Origin: an uncultured Sediminibacterium sp.
Lineage (GTDB): Bacteria; Bacteroidota; Bacteroidia; Chitinophagales; Chitinophagaceae
Length of the DNA: 56,457 bases
Reading direction: 5' to 3'
Assembly: GCA_937911175.1 (NCBI GenBank)
Contig: CALDSE010000077.1
Location: forward strand, 1 to 56,457
The notes below the pieces were generated by a model. That model worked only from the letters and a program-made list of their open reading frames with translations. It had not been told where the DNA came from and ran no database searches. Within the stretch, counting starts at the first letter, position 1. Every line of letters begins with the position of its first letter. The position numbers were made by a program, and so were the translations under genes. Shown piece after piece: positions 37,238-46,480 of the stretch.

Positions 37238-38722
37238 ATGGAAAAGAAAATACAATCAGCCTTAATTTCAGTTTTTTACAAAGATGGTTTAGCTCCTTTA
37301 GCTAAAACCTTACACGCCTTAAATATTACTATTTATTCTACCGGTGGCACTCAACAATTCATCGAAGATTTAGGCATTCCTTGTATAGGAGTAGAAACCG
37401 TAACTGGCTACCCTTCTATTTTAGGAGGAAGAGTAAAAACATTACACCCTTCTATTTTTGGAGGCATCTTAGGCAGAAGATATGAAGACCAAGATTTAAA
37501 AGAAATGGAACAGTACAAAATACCTGCTTTAGATTTAGTCATTGTAGACTTATACCCCTTTGAAGAAACATTAAAAAATACTGACGAAGAAAAATTAATC
37601 ATAGAAAAAATTGATATTGGAGGACCTTCTATGATTAGAGCGGCTGGTAAGAATTTTAGAGACTTAGTAGTCATTGCTGCTAAAGACGATTATTCAAAAT
37701 TGAACCAAATACTTATTGATCAAAAAGGAACCACAACCATTGAGCAAAGAAAATCCTTTGCTGCTAAAGCTTTTGAGGTAGTCATGCATTATGATGTAGC
37801 CATTAGCAATTACTTTAACCCAGCTAGCGGTAAGGTTTTAAGATATGGTGAGAACCCACATCAGGTAGCTACTTTTTATGGTAACTTAGAGAATTGGTTT
37901 ACGCAATTACATGGCAAGGAATTATCTTATAATAATTTAGTAGATGTAGATGCGGCCATTGCTTTAATAGCAGACCTACCCCTTACTAGTTTCGCTATTA
38001 TTAAACATACCAATGTATGCGGTGTGGCTAAAAGAAATACTGTTTTTGAAAGTTGGCAGGCAGCCTTAGCGGGTGACCCTGAAAGTGCTTTTGGTGGTGT
38101 ACTTGTTACCAATGCAATCATTGATCTAGCTACTGCAGAAGCCATTCAAGAAATATTTTTTGAAGTATTAATTGCCCCTGGATTTGATCCTGCTGCCTTC
38201 GTTATTTTATCGGCTAAGAAAAATAGAATTCTATTAGAATTAAAAAATGAGGTAAGCTTTAATCCTACACAAAAAAAATCAATCCTTAATGGCATTTTAG
38301 AACAAGGATTAGACAATGGCAATTATAGTAAGTGGGAAGAAGTTGGCGCAAGACCAAGTACTGAAAAAGAAAAAGAAGATTTAATTTTTGGAAATATTAT
38401 TTGCAAGCATTTAAAAAGCAATGCCATTGCTTTAATTAAAAACAATCAATTAGTAGGTAAGGGTTGTGGTCAAACCAGTAGAGTAGATGCGCTTCGACAT
38501 GCGATTGAAAAAGCCAAGCAATTTAAATTTGATTTAAAGGGCGCTAGTCTAGCTTCAGATGCCTTTTTCCCTTTTGATGATTGCGTAAGAATTGCACATG
38601 AAGAAGGAATTGAAGCTTATATTCAGCCAGGAGGCTCGGTTAGAGATAAAGACAGTGTTGCTTATTGCCAAGCGAATGGACTTGCCATGGTAATGACTGA
38701 ACAAAGACATTTCAAACATTAA
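37238..38722 (+). CDS. purH: Bifunctional AICAR formyltransferase / IMP cyclohydrolase
   Basis: PurH carries out the last two steps of IMP synthesis. The start is placed at 37238 (MEKKIQSALISVF), because the frame upstream overlaps comEC and is not family-like. The N-terminal IMP cyclohydrolase domain contains YSTGGT and the GGRVKTLHPSIFGGIL segment, as well as DIGGPSMIRAAGKN. The C-terminal AICAR transformylase domain contains FAIIKHTNVCGVA (catalytic Lys-His) and SDAFFPFDDCVRIAHEEG. The length of 494 residues is slightly below the bacterial average. Confidence 0.96.
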   Translation: MEKKIQSALISVFYKDGLAPLAKTLHALNITIYSTGGTQQFIEDLGIPCIGVETVTGYPSILGGRVKTLHPSIFGGILGRRYEDQDLKEMEQYKIPALDLVIVDLYPFEETLKNTDEEKLIIEKIDIGGPSMIRAAGKNFRDLVVIAAKDDYSKLNQILIDQKGTTTIEQRKSFAAKAFEVVMHYDVAISNYFNPASGKVLRYGENPHQVATFYGNLENWFTQLHGKELSYNNLVDVDAAIALIADLPLTSFAIIKHTNVCGVAKRNTVFESWQAALAGDPESAFGGVLVTNAIIDLATAEAIQEIFFEVLIAPGFDPAAFVILSAKKNRILLELKNEVSFNPTQKKSILNGILEQGLDNGNYSKWEEVGARPSTEKEKEDLIFGNIICKHLKSNAIALIKNNQLVGKGCGQTSRVDALRHAIEKAKQFKFDLKGASLASDAFFPFDDCVRIAHEEGIEAYIQPGGSVRDKDSVAYCQANGLAMVMTEQRHFKH

Positions 38723-38732
38723 GCCAAGCCCG

Positions 38733-39659
38733 ATGGCTAATCAAAAAAAAGCATATTTAGCCTTAGGCGTTACAAGTATAGTTTGGGGAACCACTTGGGT
38801 GGCAAGTAAAATGGGGGTATCACATATGCCCGCTTTTGAATTAGCCAGTATTCGTCAGTTTTTAGGAGGCAGTATTTATGTGGGCTTTTTTTTATTAAGA
38901 GGTGAAGGCTTCCCTACTTTCAAACAATTTCTTTGGTTAATTCCCATGGCTTTTTTAATGTTTGTATCCTCTAATGGCATTGCTACTTATGGTTTACAAT
39001 TTATTACTAGTGGGCTTGCCGCCTTAATTGCAGCACTGTATCCTTTATCGGTGGTACTCATTGAAAGATTTTATTTTAAGGCCATTAAAATTACAACACA
39101 AACTATGATTGGCCTACTATTAGGTCTTCTAGGTATTGTCTTTATTTTTTACAAGGATAGTTTATTGGTGCATGGAACAAATTATGCATTAGGCGTTGGC
39201 TTATCTTTCTTTGCAATGATTACTTGGAGTGTGGGTTCAATTATTATAGCAAGAAATAAAATTGATATGAACGCTTATTATTCCATTGGATGGCAAATGC
39301 TTATCAGTGCTGTCACAATGGGTTTATTTACTTTGTATTCGGGTGATTATATTCCACTACATGAAATACCCGCTATTTCTTGGGGTGTTATTATTTATAT
39401 GGTCATTGGGGGCTCGGTCTTTGCCTTTATTTCATTTATCTATAGCATGAAACATTTACATCCTGCTATTGCTTCTTTATATGCATATATAAACCCCATT
39501 GTTGCTATCTGGGTAGGCTCCTTACTCTTGAATGAAGAAATGAGTTTTACGAGTATAGTGGGTACTATCTGTACCCTCATTGGTGTCTACTTAGTCAATA
39601 GAAGTTTAAAAAAACAGAAGGACCCCGTGGAAGCTATTTCCGATGCAGATGGAATGTAA
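38733..39659 (+). CDS. EamA/DMT-family transporter
   Basis: This 308-residue inner-membrane protein has ten hydrophobic helices in two five-helix halves, typical of drug/metabolite transporters. The first half starts with YLALGVTSIVWGTTWVASK and the second near YALGVGLSFFAMITWSVG; SLYAYINPIVAIWVGSLLL is a typical EamA segment. The substrate cannot be predicted. It lies ten bases after purH. Confidence 0.88.
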   Translation: MANQKKAYLALGVTSIVWGTTWVASKMGVSHMPAFELASIRQFLGGSIYVGFFLLRGEGFPTFKQFLWLIPMAFLMFVSSNGIATYGLQFITSGLAALIAALYPLSVVLIERFYFKAIKITTQTMIGLLLGLLGIVFIFYKDSLLVHGTNYALGVGLSFFAMITWSVGSIIIARNKIDMNAYYSIGWQMLISAVTMGLFTLYSGDYIPLHEIPAISWGVIIYMVIGGSVFAFISFIYSMKHLHPAIASLYAYINPIVAIWVGSLLLNEEMSFTSIVGTICTLIGVYLVNRSLKKQKDPVEAISDADGM

Positions 39660-39717
39660 GAATGTATTTGAAGTAAAATCTTAGATTTGAAACACCATCC
39701 TGTCGCTGAAATATAAT

Positions 39718-39743
39718 ATTACATTTGAAGTGTAATTTTATTT
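39718..39743 (+). terminator. Possible terminator after the DMT gene
   Basis: ATTACA and TGTAAT form a six-base stem with a seven-base loop, followed by TTTTATTT. It sits between two convergent genes and overlaps the last codons of the lutB-like gene. The stem is short and AT-rich, so the call is weak. Confidence 0.35.
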
Positions 39744-41117
39744 CTTATGCTCTTCCTTCCAAAGTTGATTAAATGTTTTGGTAGGAAATTCAAGAGGGTC
39801 TCTTTGATTGGACCAGCCCTTAAACATTTTATTAATGACCCAATTTTTGATGGGGGCCGTACCTTGATTCATTAAAGTTCGATTCATAGAAGTTTGTTTC
39901 CAAGCCTTCCATGCAAATTTTTCAGCAAAACTAGCTTCTCCTAATTCTACCGCCTCTTTTCTATTCTCCAATAACAACTCGTGTAAATTTATTTTAACGG
40001 GGCAAACTTCTGTACAATTACCGCATAAACTAGAAGCATAACTTAAATGTTTGTAATCGTGCATACCTCTTAAATGCGGCGTAATTATACTACCAATAGG
40101 TCCACTATAAGTTGTATCGTAAGCGTGGCCTCCAATATTTTTATAGATAGGACAAGCGTTTAAACAAGCGCCACATCTTATGCAATAAAGGGCTTCTCTA
40201 CTTTTTGCATTCGCTAGTAAATCGGTGCGTCCGTTATCAAGCAAGATAACATACATCTCTTCAGGGCCATCCGTTTCTTCCTTTTGTCTTGGACCTGAGA
40301 TAATACTATTATAAACGGTTACTTGTTGTCCAGTACCATAGGTGGCTAATAAGGGCCAAAATAATCCAAGGTCATTAACGGAAGGAATCATTTTTTCAAT
40401 GCCCACCACCACAATATGTGTTTTAGGCCAGGCTGCTGATAATCTTGCATTACCCTCATTCTCTGTCACTGCAATTGCACCCACATCGGCAATAATAAAA
40501 TTAGCACCCGTTACGCCTATTTCTGCCTGTACGTATTTTTCTCTTAAATTTTTTCTAGCCACCAGGGTTAATTGTTCTGGTGTTAAATTAATATCGGTTC
40601 CTAATTTCTCATTAAATAATTTAGCCACATCCTCCTTGCTTTTATGCATAGCAGGTGTCACAATATGATAAGGCGCTTCTCCATCCATTTGCTGAATGTA
40701 TTCTCCTAAATCGGTTTCTACACTTTCAATACCTACCGATTCTAAATAATTATTTAAATGAATTTCTTCAGTAACCATGCTCTTGCTTTTCACAAGAGAT
40801 TTACATTTTTTCTGTTCGCAAATTTCTCCTATAAATTTTAAAGCTTGTTCGCTGTCTTCAGCCCATAATACTTTAGCCCCTCTTTTAGTAATCTGCTCTT
40901 CAAATTGATTAAGGTATATATCTAAATGTTCAATGGCTTCCCATCTTTTATTCTTAGCTAATTCTTTAACGCGATTTAAATCAGTGAATTGTTCTTTGCC
41001 TTTAGGTACCACGGCATTGTACTTACCAATATTAAAATTAATTTTTTTATAGTGGGATTTATCAAGCGCTTTAGCGGTGCTTTTTTCAAGAAATGAGGCT
41101 GCGTAAATACTTTCCAT
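39738..41117 (-). CDS. lutB: LutB-like iron-sulfur protein
   Basis: LutB is part of the LutABC system that oxidises L-lactate in Bacillus. The 459-residue protein has the N-terminal LUD domain (about residues 60-290, with ANFIIADVGAIAVTENEGNARL) and a C-terminal ferredoxin part with CIRCGACLNACP and CGNCTEVCP. The start is the ATG at 41117, before which a GTG could be used. lutA and lutC are not adjacent; they may be elsewhere. It is the last gene of the mutY-gldE-gldD-DUF3109 run. Confidence 0.88.
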   Translation of the reverse strand: MESIYAASFLEKSTAKALDKSHYKKINFNIGKYNAVVPKGKEQFTDLNRVKELAKNKRWEAIEHLDIYLNQFEEQITKRGAKVLWAEDSEQALKFIGEICEQKKCKSLVKSKSMVTEEIHLNNYLESVGIESVETDLGEYIQQMDGEAPYHIVTPAMHKSKEDVAKLFNEKLGTDINLTPEQLTLVARKNLREKYVQAEIGVTGANFIIADVGAIAVTENEGNARLSAAWPKTHIVVVGIEKMIPSVNDLGLFWPLLATYGTGQQVTVYNSIISGPRQKEETDGPEEMYVILLDNGRTDLLANAKSREALYCIRCGACLNACPIYKNIGGHAYDTTYSGPIGSIITPHLRGMHDYKHLSYASSLCGNCTEVCPVKINLHELLLENRKEAVELGEASFAEKFAWKAWKQTSMNRTLMNQGTAPIKNWVINKMFKGWSNQRDPLEFPTKTFNQLWKEEHKK

Positions 41118-41131
41118 GAGCACAAAAATAG

Positions 41132-41713
41132 CTATTTATTTTTAAGATGCTTCGCTGTGGCATCCAAGGTCTCATAAAATGTTTCCCCATACTTTCTAAC
41201 AATGGATTCCTTTAGAAACTGGTAGGCGGGCACTTTTAATTTCACGCCCAGGGAACAGCCCGATTTACATAAGTCTTCACGGGGCTCATAGTTCACATAT
41301 TCTACTTTTGGGTCCTGCTTGCTTTTCTGAATTTTAATGGGAAACAAATGGCAGCTAAGGGGCTTTTTCCAAGGAATTTTGCCATCATTATAGGCTTGCT
41401 CGAAGGCACATTTGATGACGCCTTTCTCTTTGTAGCCATAAGCGCAAATGGCACCATTCACAGTAGGTGTTACCCAGCCAAATTCACGATCATATAAATA
41501 AGGGCCTACTTCTTTTACTTCTTGAATACCCTCCTTGGTCATATAAGGCTTTACCTTTTCGTAAAACTCCTTCACATACTCTTTTTCTTTATTTTCAAGA
41601 GGCGCACCGGCATCGCCATCTTCACAACAGGCCCCCTTGCATTTAGATAAGTCGCATACAAACTGCTCTTCCACTAGTAAGTCACTCACTAAAATATTGT
41701 CAATAATAATCAT
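41132..41713 (-). CDS. DUF3109 cysteine-rich protein
   Basis: This 193-residue protein belongs to the DUF3109 family of unknown function common in Bacteroidota. Conserved cysteines are FVCDLSKCKGACCEDGDAGA near the start (about residues 18-37), CAYGY, KCAFEQA, PLSCHLFPIKI and CKSGCSLG. The pattern suggests a metal or FeS cluster site (compare the CxxCxxxCC of YkgJ-type proteins). It lies between gldD and lutB, 14 bases before lutB. Confidence 0.9.
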   Translation of the reverse strand: MIIIDNILVSDLLVEEQFVCDLSKCKGACCEDGDAGAPLENKEKEYVKEFYEKVKPYMTKEGIQEVKEVGPYLYDREFGWVTPTVNGAICAYGYKEKGVIKCAFEQAYNDGKIPWKKPLSCHLFPIKIQKSKQDPKVEYVNYEPREDLCKSGCSLGVKLKVPAYQFLKESIVRKYGETFYETLDATAKHLKNK

Positions 41714-41738
41714 TAGAAAAATTTATAGGATAAAGATA

Positions 41739-42338
41739 TCATTTTTTCCAACTAAAGGTATTCAAAATATGCTTTATGTCTTCTAGCAAAAAAGCATTCA
41801 CCGGTGCTAAGGAATCCTGATTGGGCGTAGTATCGTAATACAAGGCTCCTCTAAAAAAATGACGCGTAGAATCGGTTACAAAAAACTGATACGGCGTGGC
41901 TACTTCGCCACCAATAGTAAAAAAAATGCCTTCCACTCCTTGCTTGTTTTGAAAAACAGAATCGGCAATGGAACTTGCCCTATTATTATGGTTATTGGCA
42001 AAAGTATAGGCATCCCTAATTAAAGTATCTAGCTGCTTTGCTTGCATAGCTATATAACTTATATAAATAGTAGCTTCTTGACCTGGGAATCGAATATTCA
42101 ACCACTTGCCTTTTTGAAGCCCTGATCTTTGCTCATTTACATTTTCATCTATAAGGGCATAACTAGGATACTCAAAACTATAAGGAGCAGCAGTTTGATT
42201 AAAAACTTGATAAGACTTTGCAGGAAAAGAAAGTTTAGAATAGCCTTTATTTTTAGTGGTATAAGGGCTATTACAAGCCGCTAAAAATAATATACAAGAA
42301 AATAAAGCATTAAGTACTGCGCCAGTTCGATTAGCCAT
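41739..42338 (-). CDS. gldD: Gliding motility lipoprotein GldD
   Basis: GldD is a lipoprotein needed for gliding and chitin use in Flavobacterium johnsoniae. The start is the ATG at 42338, overlapping the gldE stop by eight bases; a TTG two codons upstream is possible. The lipobox is FLAACNS near residue 20. The family segments FPAKSYQVFN, PYSFEYPSYA and WLNIRFPGQEATIYISY are present, as is the EVATPYQFFVTDSTRHFFRG region. The 199-residue length is usual. Its presence does not prove gliding, as gldD occurs in many non-gliding Bacteroidota. Confidence 0.93.
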   Translation of the reverse strand: MANRTGAVLNALFSCILFLAACNSPYTTKNKGYSKLSFPAKSYQVFNQTAAPYSFEYPSYALIDENVNEQRSGLQKGKWLNIRFPGQEATIYISYIAMQAKQLDTLIRDAYTFANNHNNRASSIADSVFQNKQGVEGIFFTIGGEVATPYQFFVTDSTRHFFRGALYYDTTPNQDSLAPVNAFLLEDIKHILNTFSWKK

Positions 42339-43686
42339 TTTCAATATTTTGAGTAGGCAATGGCGTGATAATTAATTGAATTTTATGAATTCTATTTTTT
42401 TGAATTTCAAGTACTGTAAAACTAAATTGTTTGAACTTAACCACTTGCTGTATGGAAGGAAAGGCACCTGCTAATTCTAAAAATAAGCCTGCCACGGTAT
42501 CACTTTCTCCTTTTACAGTATCAAAATAGTTGGTCGCTATTTCAATAAAATTACAAAAGTCAATAATGGTTGATTTTCCTTCAATGATATAATGGTATTC
42601 ATCTATTTTTTTAATCATAGATTCTTCCTCATCAAATTCGTCTTTAATATCCCCTACTATTTCTTCTAAGATGTCCTCTAATGTAATAATACCGCTGGTT
42701 CCACCGAATTCATCTACCACTATAGCAAAGTGAATACGCTTTGATTGAAACTCTTTTAATAAATCTTCAATCATTTTCTGTTCATGTACAAAAAAAGCAG
42801 GGCGAATTAATGGCTTCCAATCATAGTCTGCATTTTCACTAATATGCGGAATAATGTCCTTGGTATGAATAATACCCGCAATAGTGTCTAAGTCTTCTTT
42901 GTAAATAGGAAAGCGGCTATAATTATGCTCTTTAATATGCGCTAATAAATCATTAAAAGAAATAGAGGCATCTACCCCACAAACATCTAATCTTGTTTTC
43001 ATGATTTGTTTAACAGAAATATTTCCAAACTTAACAATGCCTTTTAAAATACTTTTTTCATTGGCTTGATTATTGGGAGAAGTAGTTAATTCAATGGCAT
43101 GGTCTAATTCTTCCATGCTATAAGAACTACCTACTCTTTTTTGCTCTAATTTTTTTTCAATCTTATTGGTATACTTAACCAATAAGCCACTAGGTTTTGA
43201 AAAAATAATATACACTACTTGAATAATGAAACCAAAGTCTTGTGCAAAACGAATATTATTTTGAGTGGCCATTACCTTGGGTAAGATTTCACCAAAAAAT
43301 AAAAGTAGTAAAGTAACAGCCACCACTTTAATGATAAATTCCATTCCAGGAATAGAAAAATTATCGAAAATAAAAAAATGATCAATTAAAATATTGGCAA
43401 TTAAAATAATACAAATATTAATGAAGCTATTGGCAATAAGCATAGAGCTCAATAACTTTTTAGGATCTTCTAGTAAAGCAACAATTCTTTGAAAGGGCTT
43501 ATAATTTTTTGTTTTTAATACTTGGATGTCTTTATAAGATAAAGAAAAGAAGGCCACTTCAGATCCTGCTATGACAAAGGATAGAAATAATAAAATAAAC
43601 ATTAAAATTAATAAGCCGCTGTCTTGTTGAAGACTGGCCGTATTGGCTGCAAGTAAATTAAATAAAGGTCCCGAGTGATATTCCAA
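42331..43686 (-). CDS. gldE: Gliding-motility-associated GldE (CNNM/CorC-like)
   Basis: The 451-residue membrane protein has an N-terminal DUF21/CNNM domain with four hydrophobic helices (about residues 20-160). It is followed by a tandem CBS domain pair (VKQIMKTRLDVCGVDAS and on) and a CorC_HlyC domain with LEEIVGDIKDEFDEEE at its start. GldE in F. johnsoniae works with GldD; the CNNM fold also suggests a role in divalent cation transport. It lies between mutY and gldD. In many Bacteroidota ssb is located between mutY and gldE, but here that position holds only 33 bases. Confidence 0.92.
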   Translation of the reverse strand: MEYHSGPLFNLLAANTASLQQDSGLLILMFILLFLSFVIAGSEVAFFSLSYKDIQVLKTKNYKPFQRIVALLEDPKKLLSSMLIANSFINICIILIANILIDHFFIFDNFSIPGMEFIIKVVAVTLLLLFFGEILPKVMATQNNIRFAQDFGFIIQVVYIIFSKPSGLLVKYTNKIEKKLEQKRVGSSYSMEELDHAIELTTSPNNQANEKSILKGIVKFGNISVKQIMKTRLDVCGVDASISFNDLLAHIKEHNYSRFPIYKEDLDTIAGIIHTKDIIPHISENADYDWKPLIRPAFFVHEQKMIEDLLKEFQSKRIHFAIVVDEFGGTSGIITLEDILEEIVGDIKDEFDEEESMIKKIDEYHYIIEGKSTIIDFCNFIEIATNYFDTVKGESDTVAGLFLELAGAFPSIQQVVKFKQFSFTVLEIQKNRIHKIQLIITPLPTQNIENG

Positions 43687-43719
43687 TGTGGATGAATTTA
43701 TGATGGAAAGTTACCATTT

Positions 43720-44808
43720 TTACAAAGAAAAACCCGATTTCCCCTTAGCCAGGGCCATTTTTAAAAAATCGTTAACGATTTTAGGAAATGGATACTTCTT
43801 AAACCCTTCTTTTTTAACCCATAAGGCCTTGGCAAAAAGGGCAGGTTTCTTGTCTAATTGTATAATAATAAACCTTGCCTCTATTTGTTGGTGGGTAAGT
43901 GTCTGTTTGTAAACAGCAGAGGGCAGTAGGGAAATAATATTTTTTGTAGCAATGGCTAAAGGCTCCAAAATAAATTTTTGAATATATTTTTTATCAATGG
44001 CCGCGACTCTTTCGTTTTCAATTAAATAAAATTGAAACAGGTTGGACCAGATATCACCATCACCTCTTTTTTGAATTAAGAATTGGTCTTCATATTTAAA
44101 AATAAAAAAGTCAAAGAACCTATTTTTCTTTTGAATACTTTTTAATTTAACGGGTAATAAGTTTACTTGGTTTTGGGTAAAGGCTTTACATTTTTTTTGC
44201 ATGATACAGCTAGGACATTGAGCTGCCATAGGTTTGCAAATGGTGGCGCCAAAGTCCATGAGGGCTTGATTATAGATACCTGCTTGCGTTGTAGATAAAT
44301 TTTCAAATGCAATTTTATTAAAAATTTCTATGCCTTCTTTGGTATCAATGGGTGTAGCAATTCCATAAAATCTTGAAAAAACCCTGAACACATTTCCATC
44401 CACTACTGCATGTGGTAAATTATAAGCGAATGAAGCAATGGCCGATGCCGTATAGGGTCCTACCCCTTTTAATAATAATAAGCCTTCATAGCTGTTTGGA
44501 AATTTTCCTTTGAACTCTTTTACAATATGCCTTGCAGTAAATAATAAATTTTTACAACGATTATAATAGCCCAATCCTTCCCATAGTTTAAATACTTTTT
44601 CATCCTTGGCTGCTGCTAATTGAAAGATAGTGGGAAAGTTTTTTAGGAACTTTTCATAGTAAGCCCAGCCTTGTTCGACCCTGGTTTGCTGTAAAATAAT
44701 CTCACTAAGCCATATTTTATAGGGGTCTTTCTCCCCTTTCCAAGGCATAGGTCGATGATTCTCATTTTGGTTCCAGTTTAATAGCAAATGGGTAAAGGGG
44801 CTAGGCAT
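43720..44808 (-). CDS. mutY: Adenine DNA glycosylase MutY
   Basis: MutY removes adenine mispaired with 8-oxoguanine. The 362-residue protein has the helix-hairpin-helix LKGVGPYTASAIASFAY with the catalytic Asp in AVVDGNVFRVFSRF. The FeS cluster is bound by CKPMAAQCPSCIMQKKC, spaced C-x6-C-x2-C-x5-C as in the family. The C-terminal NUDIX-like domain that reads 8-oxoG follows (residues ~235-360). The catalytic Glu region is at the start (IILQQTRVEQGWAYYEKF). It heads the minus-strand cluster and is divergent from the HU gene. Confidence 0.96.
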   Translation of the reverse strand: MPSPFTHLLLNWNQNENHRPMPWKGEKDPYKIWLSEIILQQTRVEQGWAYYEKFLKNFPTIFQLAAAKDEKVFKLWEGLGYYNRCKNLLFTARHIVKEFKGKFPNSYEGLLLLKGVGPYTASAIASFAYNLPHAVVDGNVFRVFSRFYGIATPIDTKEGIEIFNKIAFENLSTTQAGIYNQALMDFGATICKPMAAQCPSCIMQKKCKAFTQNQVNLLPVKLKSIQKKNRFFDFFIFKYEDQFLIQKRGDGDIWSNLFQFYLIENERVAAIDKKYIQKFILEPLAIATKNIISLLPSAVYKQTLTHQQIEARFIIIQLDKKPALFAKALWVKKEGFKKYPFPKIVNDFLKMALAKGKSGFSL

Positions 44809-45015
44809 GAGGACAAAAATGGATTAAAATTGGGAAATTACGTTCAAAATAGACAGAAATTCAGCTATTACACATTTGTATAATTTTATATATAAATAAT
44901 TAATATGTATATAAGCTTAGAATTATGGGCTAAAATGGATAAAAATATTGGAATATAGTTGCAGAAAGGTAAAATTTAATTTATTTTTAATACTGAACAT
45001 CAAAATTTAAACTTC

Positions 45016-45300
45016 ATGAGAAAGTCTGATCTTATCAATCAAATTTCTGAAAAAACTGGAATCCCTAAAGTGGACGTATTAGTTACTTTAGAAACTATGT
45101 TTAAGGAAGTGAAAGAAAACTTAGCGAACGGCCAAAACATATACATACGTGGCTTTGGCAGCTTTATTACTAAGAAGAGAGCCGCTAAAATTGGACGTAA
45201 TATTAAAAAGAATATTGCCGTTCAAATTCCTGAACATTTTATTCCTGCATTCAAACCAGCAAAAGAATTTGTAAACGAGGTTAAAAGCAAACTTAAGTAA
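45016..45300 (+). CDS. HU/IHF-family DNA-binding protein
   Basis: This is a 94-residue histone-like protein. The HU fold is shown by MRKSDLINQISEKTGIPKVD, IRGFGSFITKKRAAKIGRN (beta-arm base) and the PEHFIPAFKPAKEF C-terminal segment with a conserved Pro-Ala-Phe-Lys-Pro. The arm segment GRNIKKNIAVQIPEHF retains the positive charge. A chromosome-compaction or bending role is inferred from the family. It is preceded by a 200-base AT-rich spacer shared with the divergent mutY, and followed closely by a TPR gene. Confidence 0.95.
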   Translation: MRKSDLINQISEKTGIPKVDVLVTLETMFKEVKENLANGQNIYIRGFGSFITKKRAAKIGRNIKKNIAVQIPEHFIPAFKPAKEFVNEVKSKLK

Positions 45301-45302
45301 CT

Positions 45303-45310
45303 TACCTTTG
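45303..45310 (+). promoter_or_regulatory. Putative -7 box of the TPR gene
   Basis: TACCTTTG matches TAnnTTTG exactly, two bases after the HU stop codon and 17 bases before the TTG start at 45328. It could give an additional transcript inside the HU-TPR pair. Confidence 0.3.
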
Positions 45311-45327
45311 CGAGAAATTGACCTATT

Positions 45328-46170
45328 TTGAAGAAACCACAGATTATTGTTGTTTTTGTTGGCTTGCTTTTAATAAGCATCCTCTACTTTTTAGTTCCCA
45401 AATCTAAAAAACCTGATCCTTCAGCATCTAGCCAACTGGCTGCTAATGAAGAACTTAGCTCTAAATCAATTGTTGATGGCGCTAAGCTAAATCTCAATGC
45501 AGATCAAAAAATTATATTGTTATCAATTGAAAATCAATTAGTTACATCAAAAACTGTAAGCGATAGTTTGAAGGCTTACAAAAACATCATTCAATATTGG
45601 GCAGATTCCGCTCAGCGCATTGAACCTTATTTATATTACACTTACAGCGCTGCTTTGTTGGAAAATACTGAAAAAAGCCTCACTTTTGCAGCCCAGCTGT
45701 TGGTAAATAACTTAACAACGCCTGACGCACCACCTGCCCTTCAGAAATGGATGGCACTAAATGCAAAAGTTCTTTTAGAGAAAGCATTGGTTATCAATCC
45801 TATAAATGATACATCAAAAATAAATTTAGGTGCCTGCTACCTGTTTGGAAATATTTCAGACAATCCTATGGAGGGCATTTTAAAGGTGAAAGAAGTGGTG
45901 GACAAAAATCCACAAAATACTTATGGCCAACTTATTTTAGCATTAGGGGGTAAGAAATCGGGACAGTATGAAAAAGCCATTGAACGTTTTTTAATCATCA
46001 TAGGTCTTGAACCCAATAACATCGAAGCCATGGTAAACCTGGCTGAGTGTTATGAATTGACCAACCAAAAAAATAGCGCCATCGATTGGTATACCAAAGT
46101 AAGAGAAAAGGTAAATATACCCGCAGCGAAAGAAGCAGTGACTAAGAGAATTCAAGAATTAAAGAAATAA
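45328..46170 (+). CDS. Membrane-anchored TPR protein
   Basis: The 280-residue protein starts with TTG at 45328 and has one N-terminal membrane helix (about residues 5-22). It is followed by a Ser/Ala-rich linker and a periplasmic TPR region (segments ending with INLGACYLFGNISDNP, YGQLILALGGKKSGQYEKAI and NNIEAMVNLAECYELTNQ). The function is unknown. To my knowledge this gene is a regular neighbour of HU and RNase E/G in Bacteroidota. It is separated from the next small gene by 25 bases. Confidence 0.85.
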   Translation: MKKPQIIVVFVGLLLISILYFLVPKSKKPDPSASSQLAANEELSSKSIVDGAKLNLNADQKIILLSIENQLVTSKTVSDSLKAYKNIIQYWADSAQRIEPYLYYTYSAALLENTEKSLTFAAQLLVNNLTTPDAPPALQKWMALNAKVLLEKALVINPINDTSKINLGACYLFGNISDNPMEGILKVKEVVDKNPQNTYGQLILALGGKKSGQYEKAIERFLIIIGLEPNNIEAMVNLAECYELTNQKNSAIDWYTKVREKVNIPAAKEAVTKRIQELKK

Positions 46171-46195
46171 CATTTTATAACAAAAATTATTCGAC

Positions 46196-46291
46196 ATGCC
46201 TTGTGGTAAAAAAAGAAAGCGTCATAAAATTGCGACGCACAAAAGAAAGAAACGTTTAAGAAAGAATCGTCATAAGAAAAAGAACAAATAG
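46196..46291 (+). CDS. AURKAIP1/COX24 (mS38)-like basic microprotein
   Basis: An ATG at 46196 opens a 31-residue frame with the sequence pattern MPCGKKRKRHKIATHKRKKR, then LRKNRHKKKNK and a TAG stop. More than half of the residues are Lys or Arg. The pattern is that of the bacterial AURKAIP1/COX24-domain proteins, related to the C-terminus of mitoribosomal protein mS38, and it points to an rRNA-binding ribosomal protein. Another candidate is a new ribosomal protein of the type found in the Flavobacterium johnsoniae ribosome structure (bL38). It is too short for most gene finders. It lies between the TPR gene and RNase E/G, and a perfect 16-bp hairpin follows 12 bases later. Confidence 0.75.
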   Translation: MPCGKKRKRHKIATHKRKKRLRKNRHKKKNK

Positions 46292-46302
46292 TTCTCTATC
46301 CT

Positions 46303-46345
46303 AAGACAAGCGTATTTATGAAACTAAATACGCTTGTCTTCTTTT
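46303..46345 (+). terminator. Perfect 16-bp hairpin after the basic microprotein
   Basis: AAGACAAGCGTATTTA (46303-46318) pairs with its complement at 46325-46340 across a six-base loop (TGAAAC). The T-tract is short (CTTTTC), so it may stop transcription partially, protect the 3' end of the mRNA, or be a site for RNase G, whose gene follows. Confidence 0.6.
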
Positions 46346-46480
46346 CAAATCACACACCACTTATCTACTAAGCAACTTTACCTTTACCTTTTCCTTCCTT
46401 TGTAAAGTGGATGTGTCTCAAAAAATATAAAACAGCTGTTGCGCTATTTCGTGGGCTACCTGTTTTCAAAAGTTGCTATC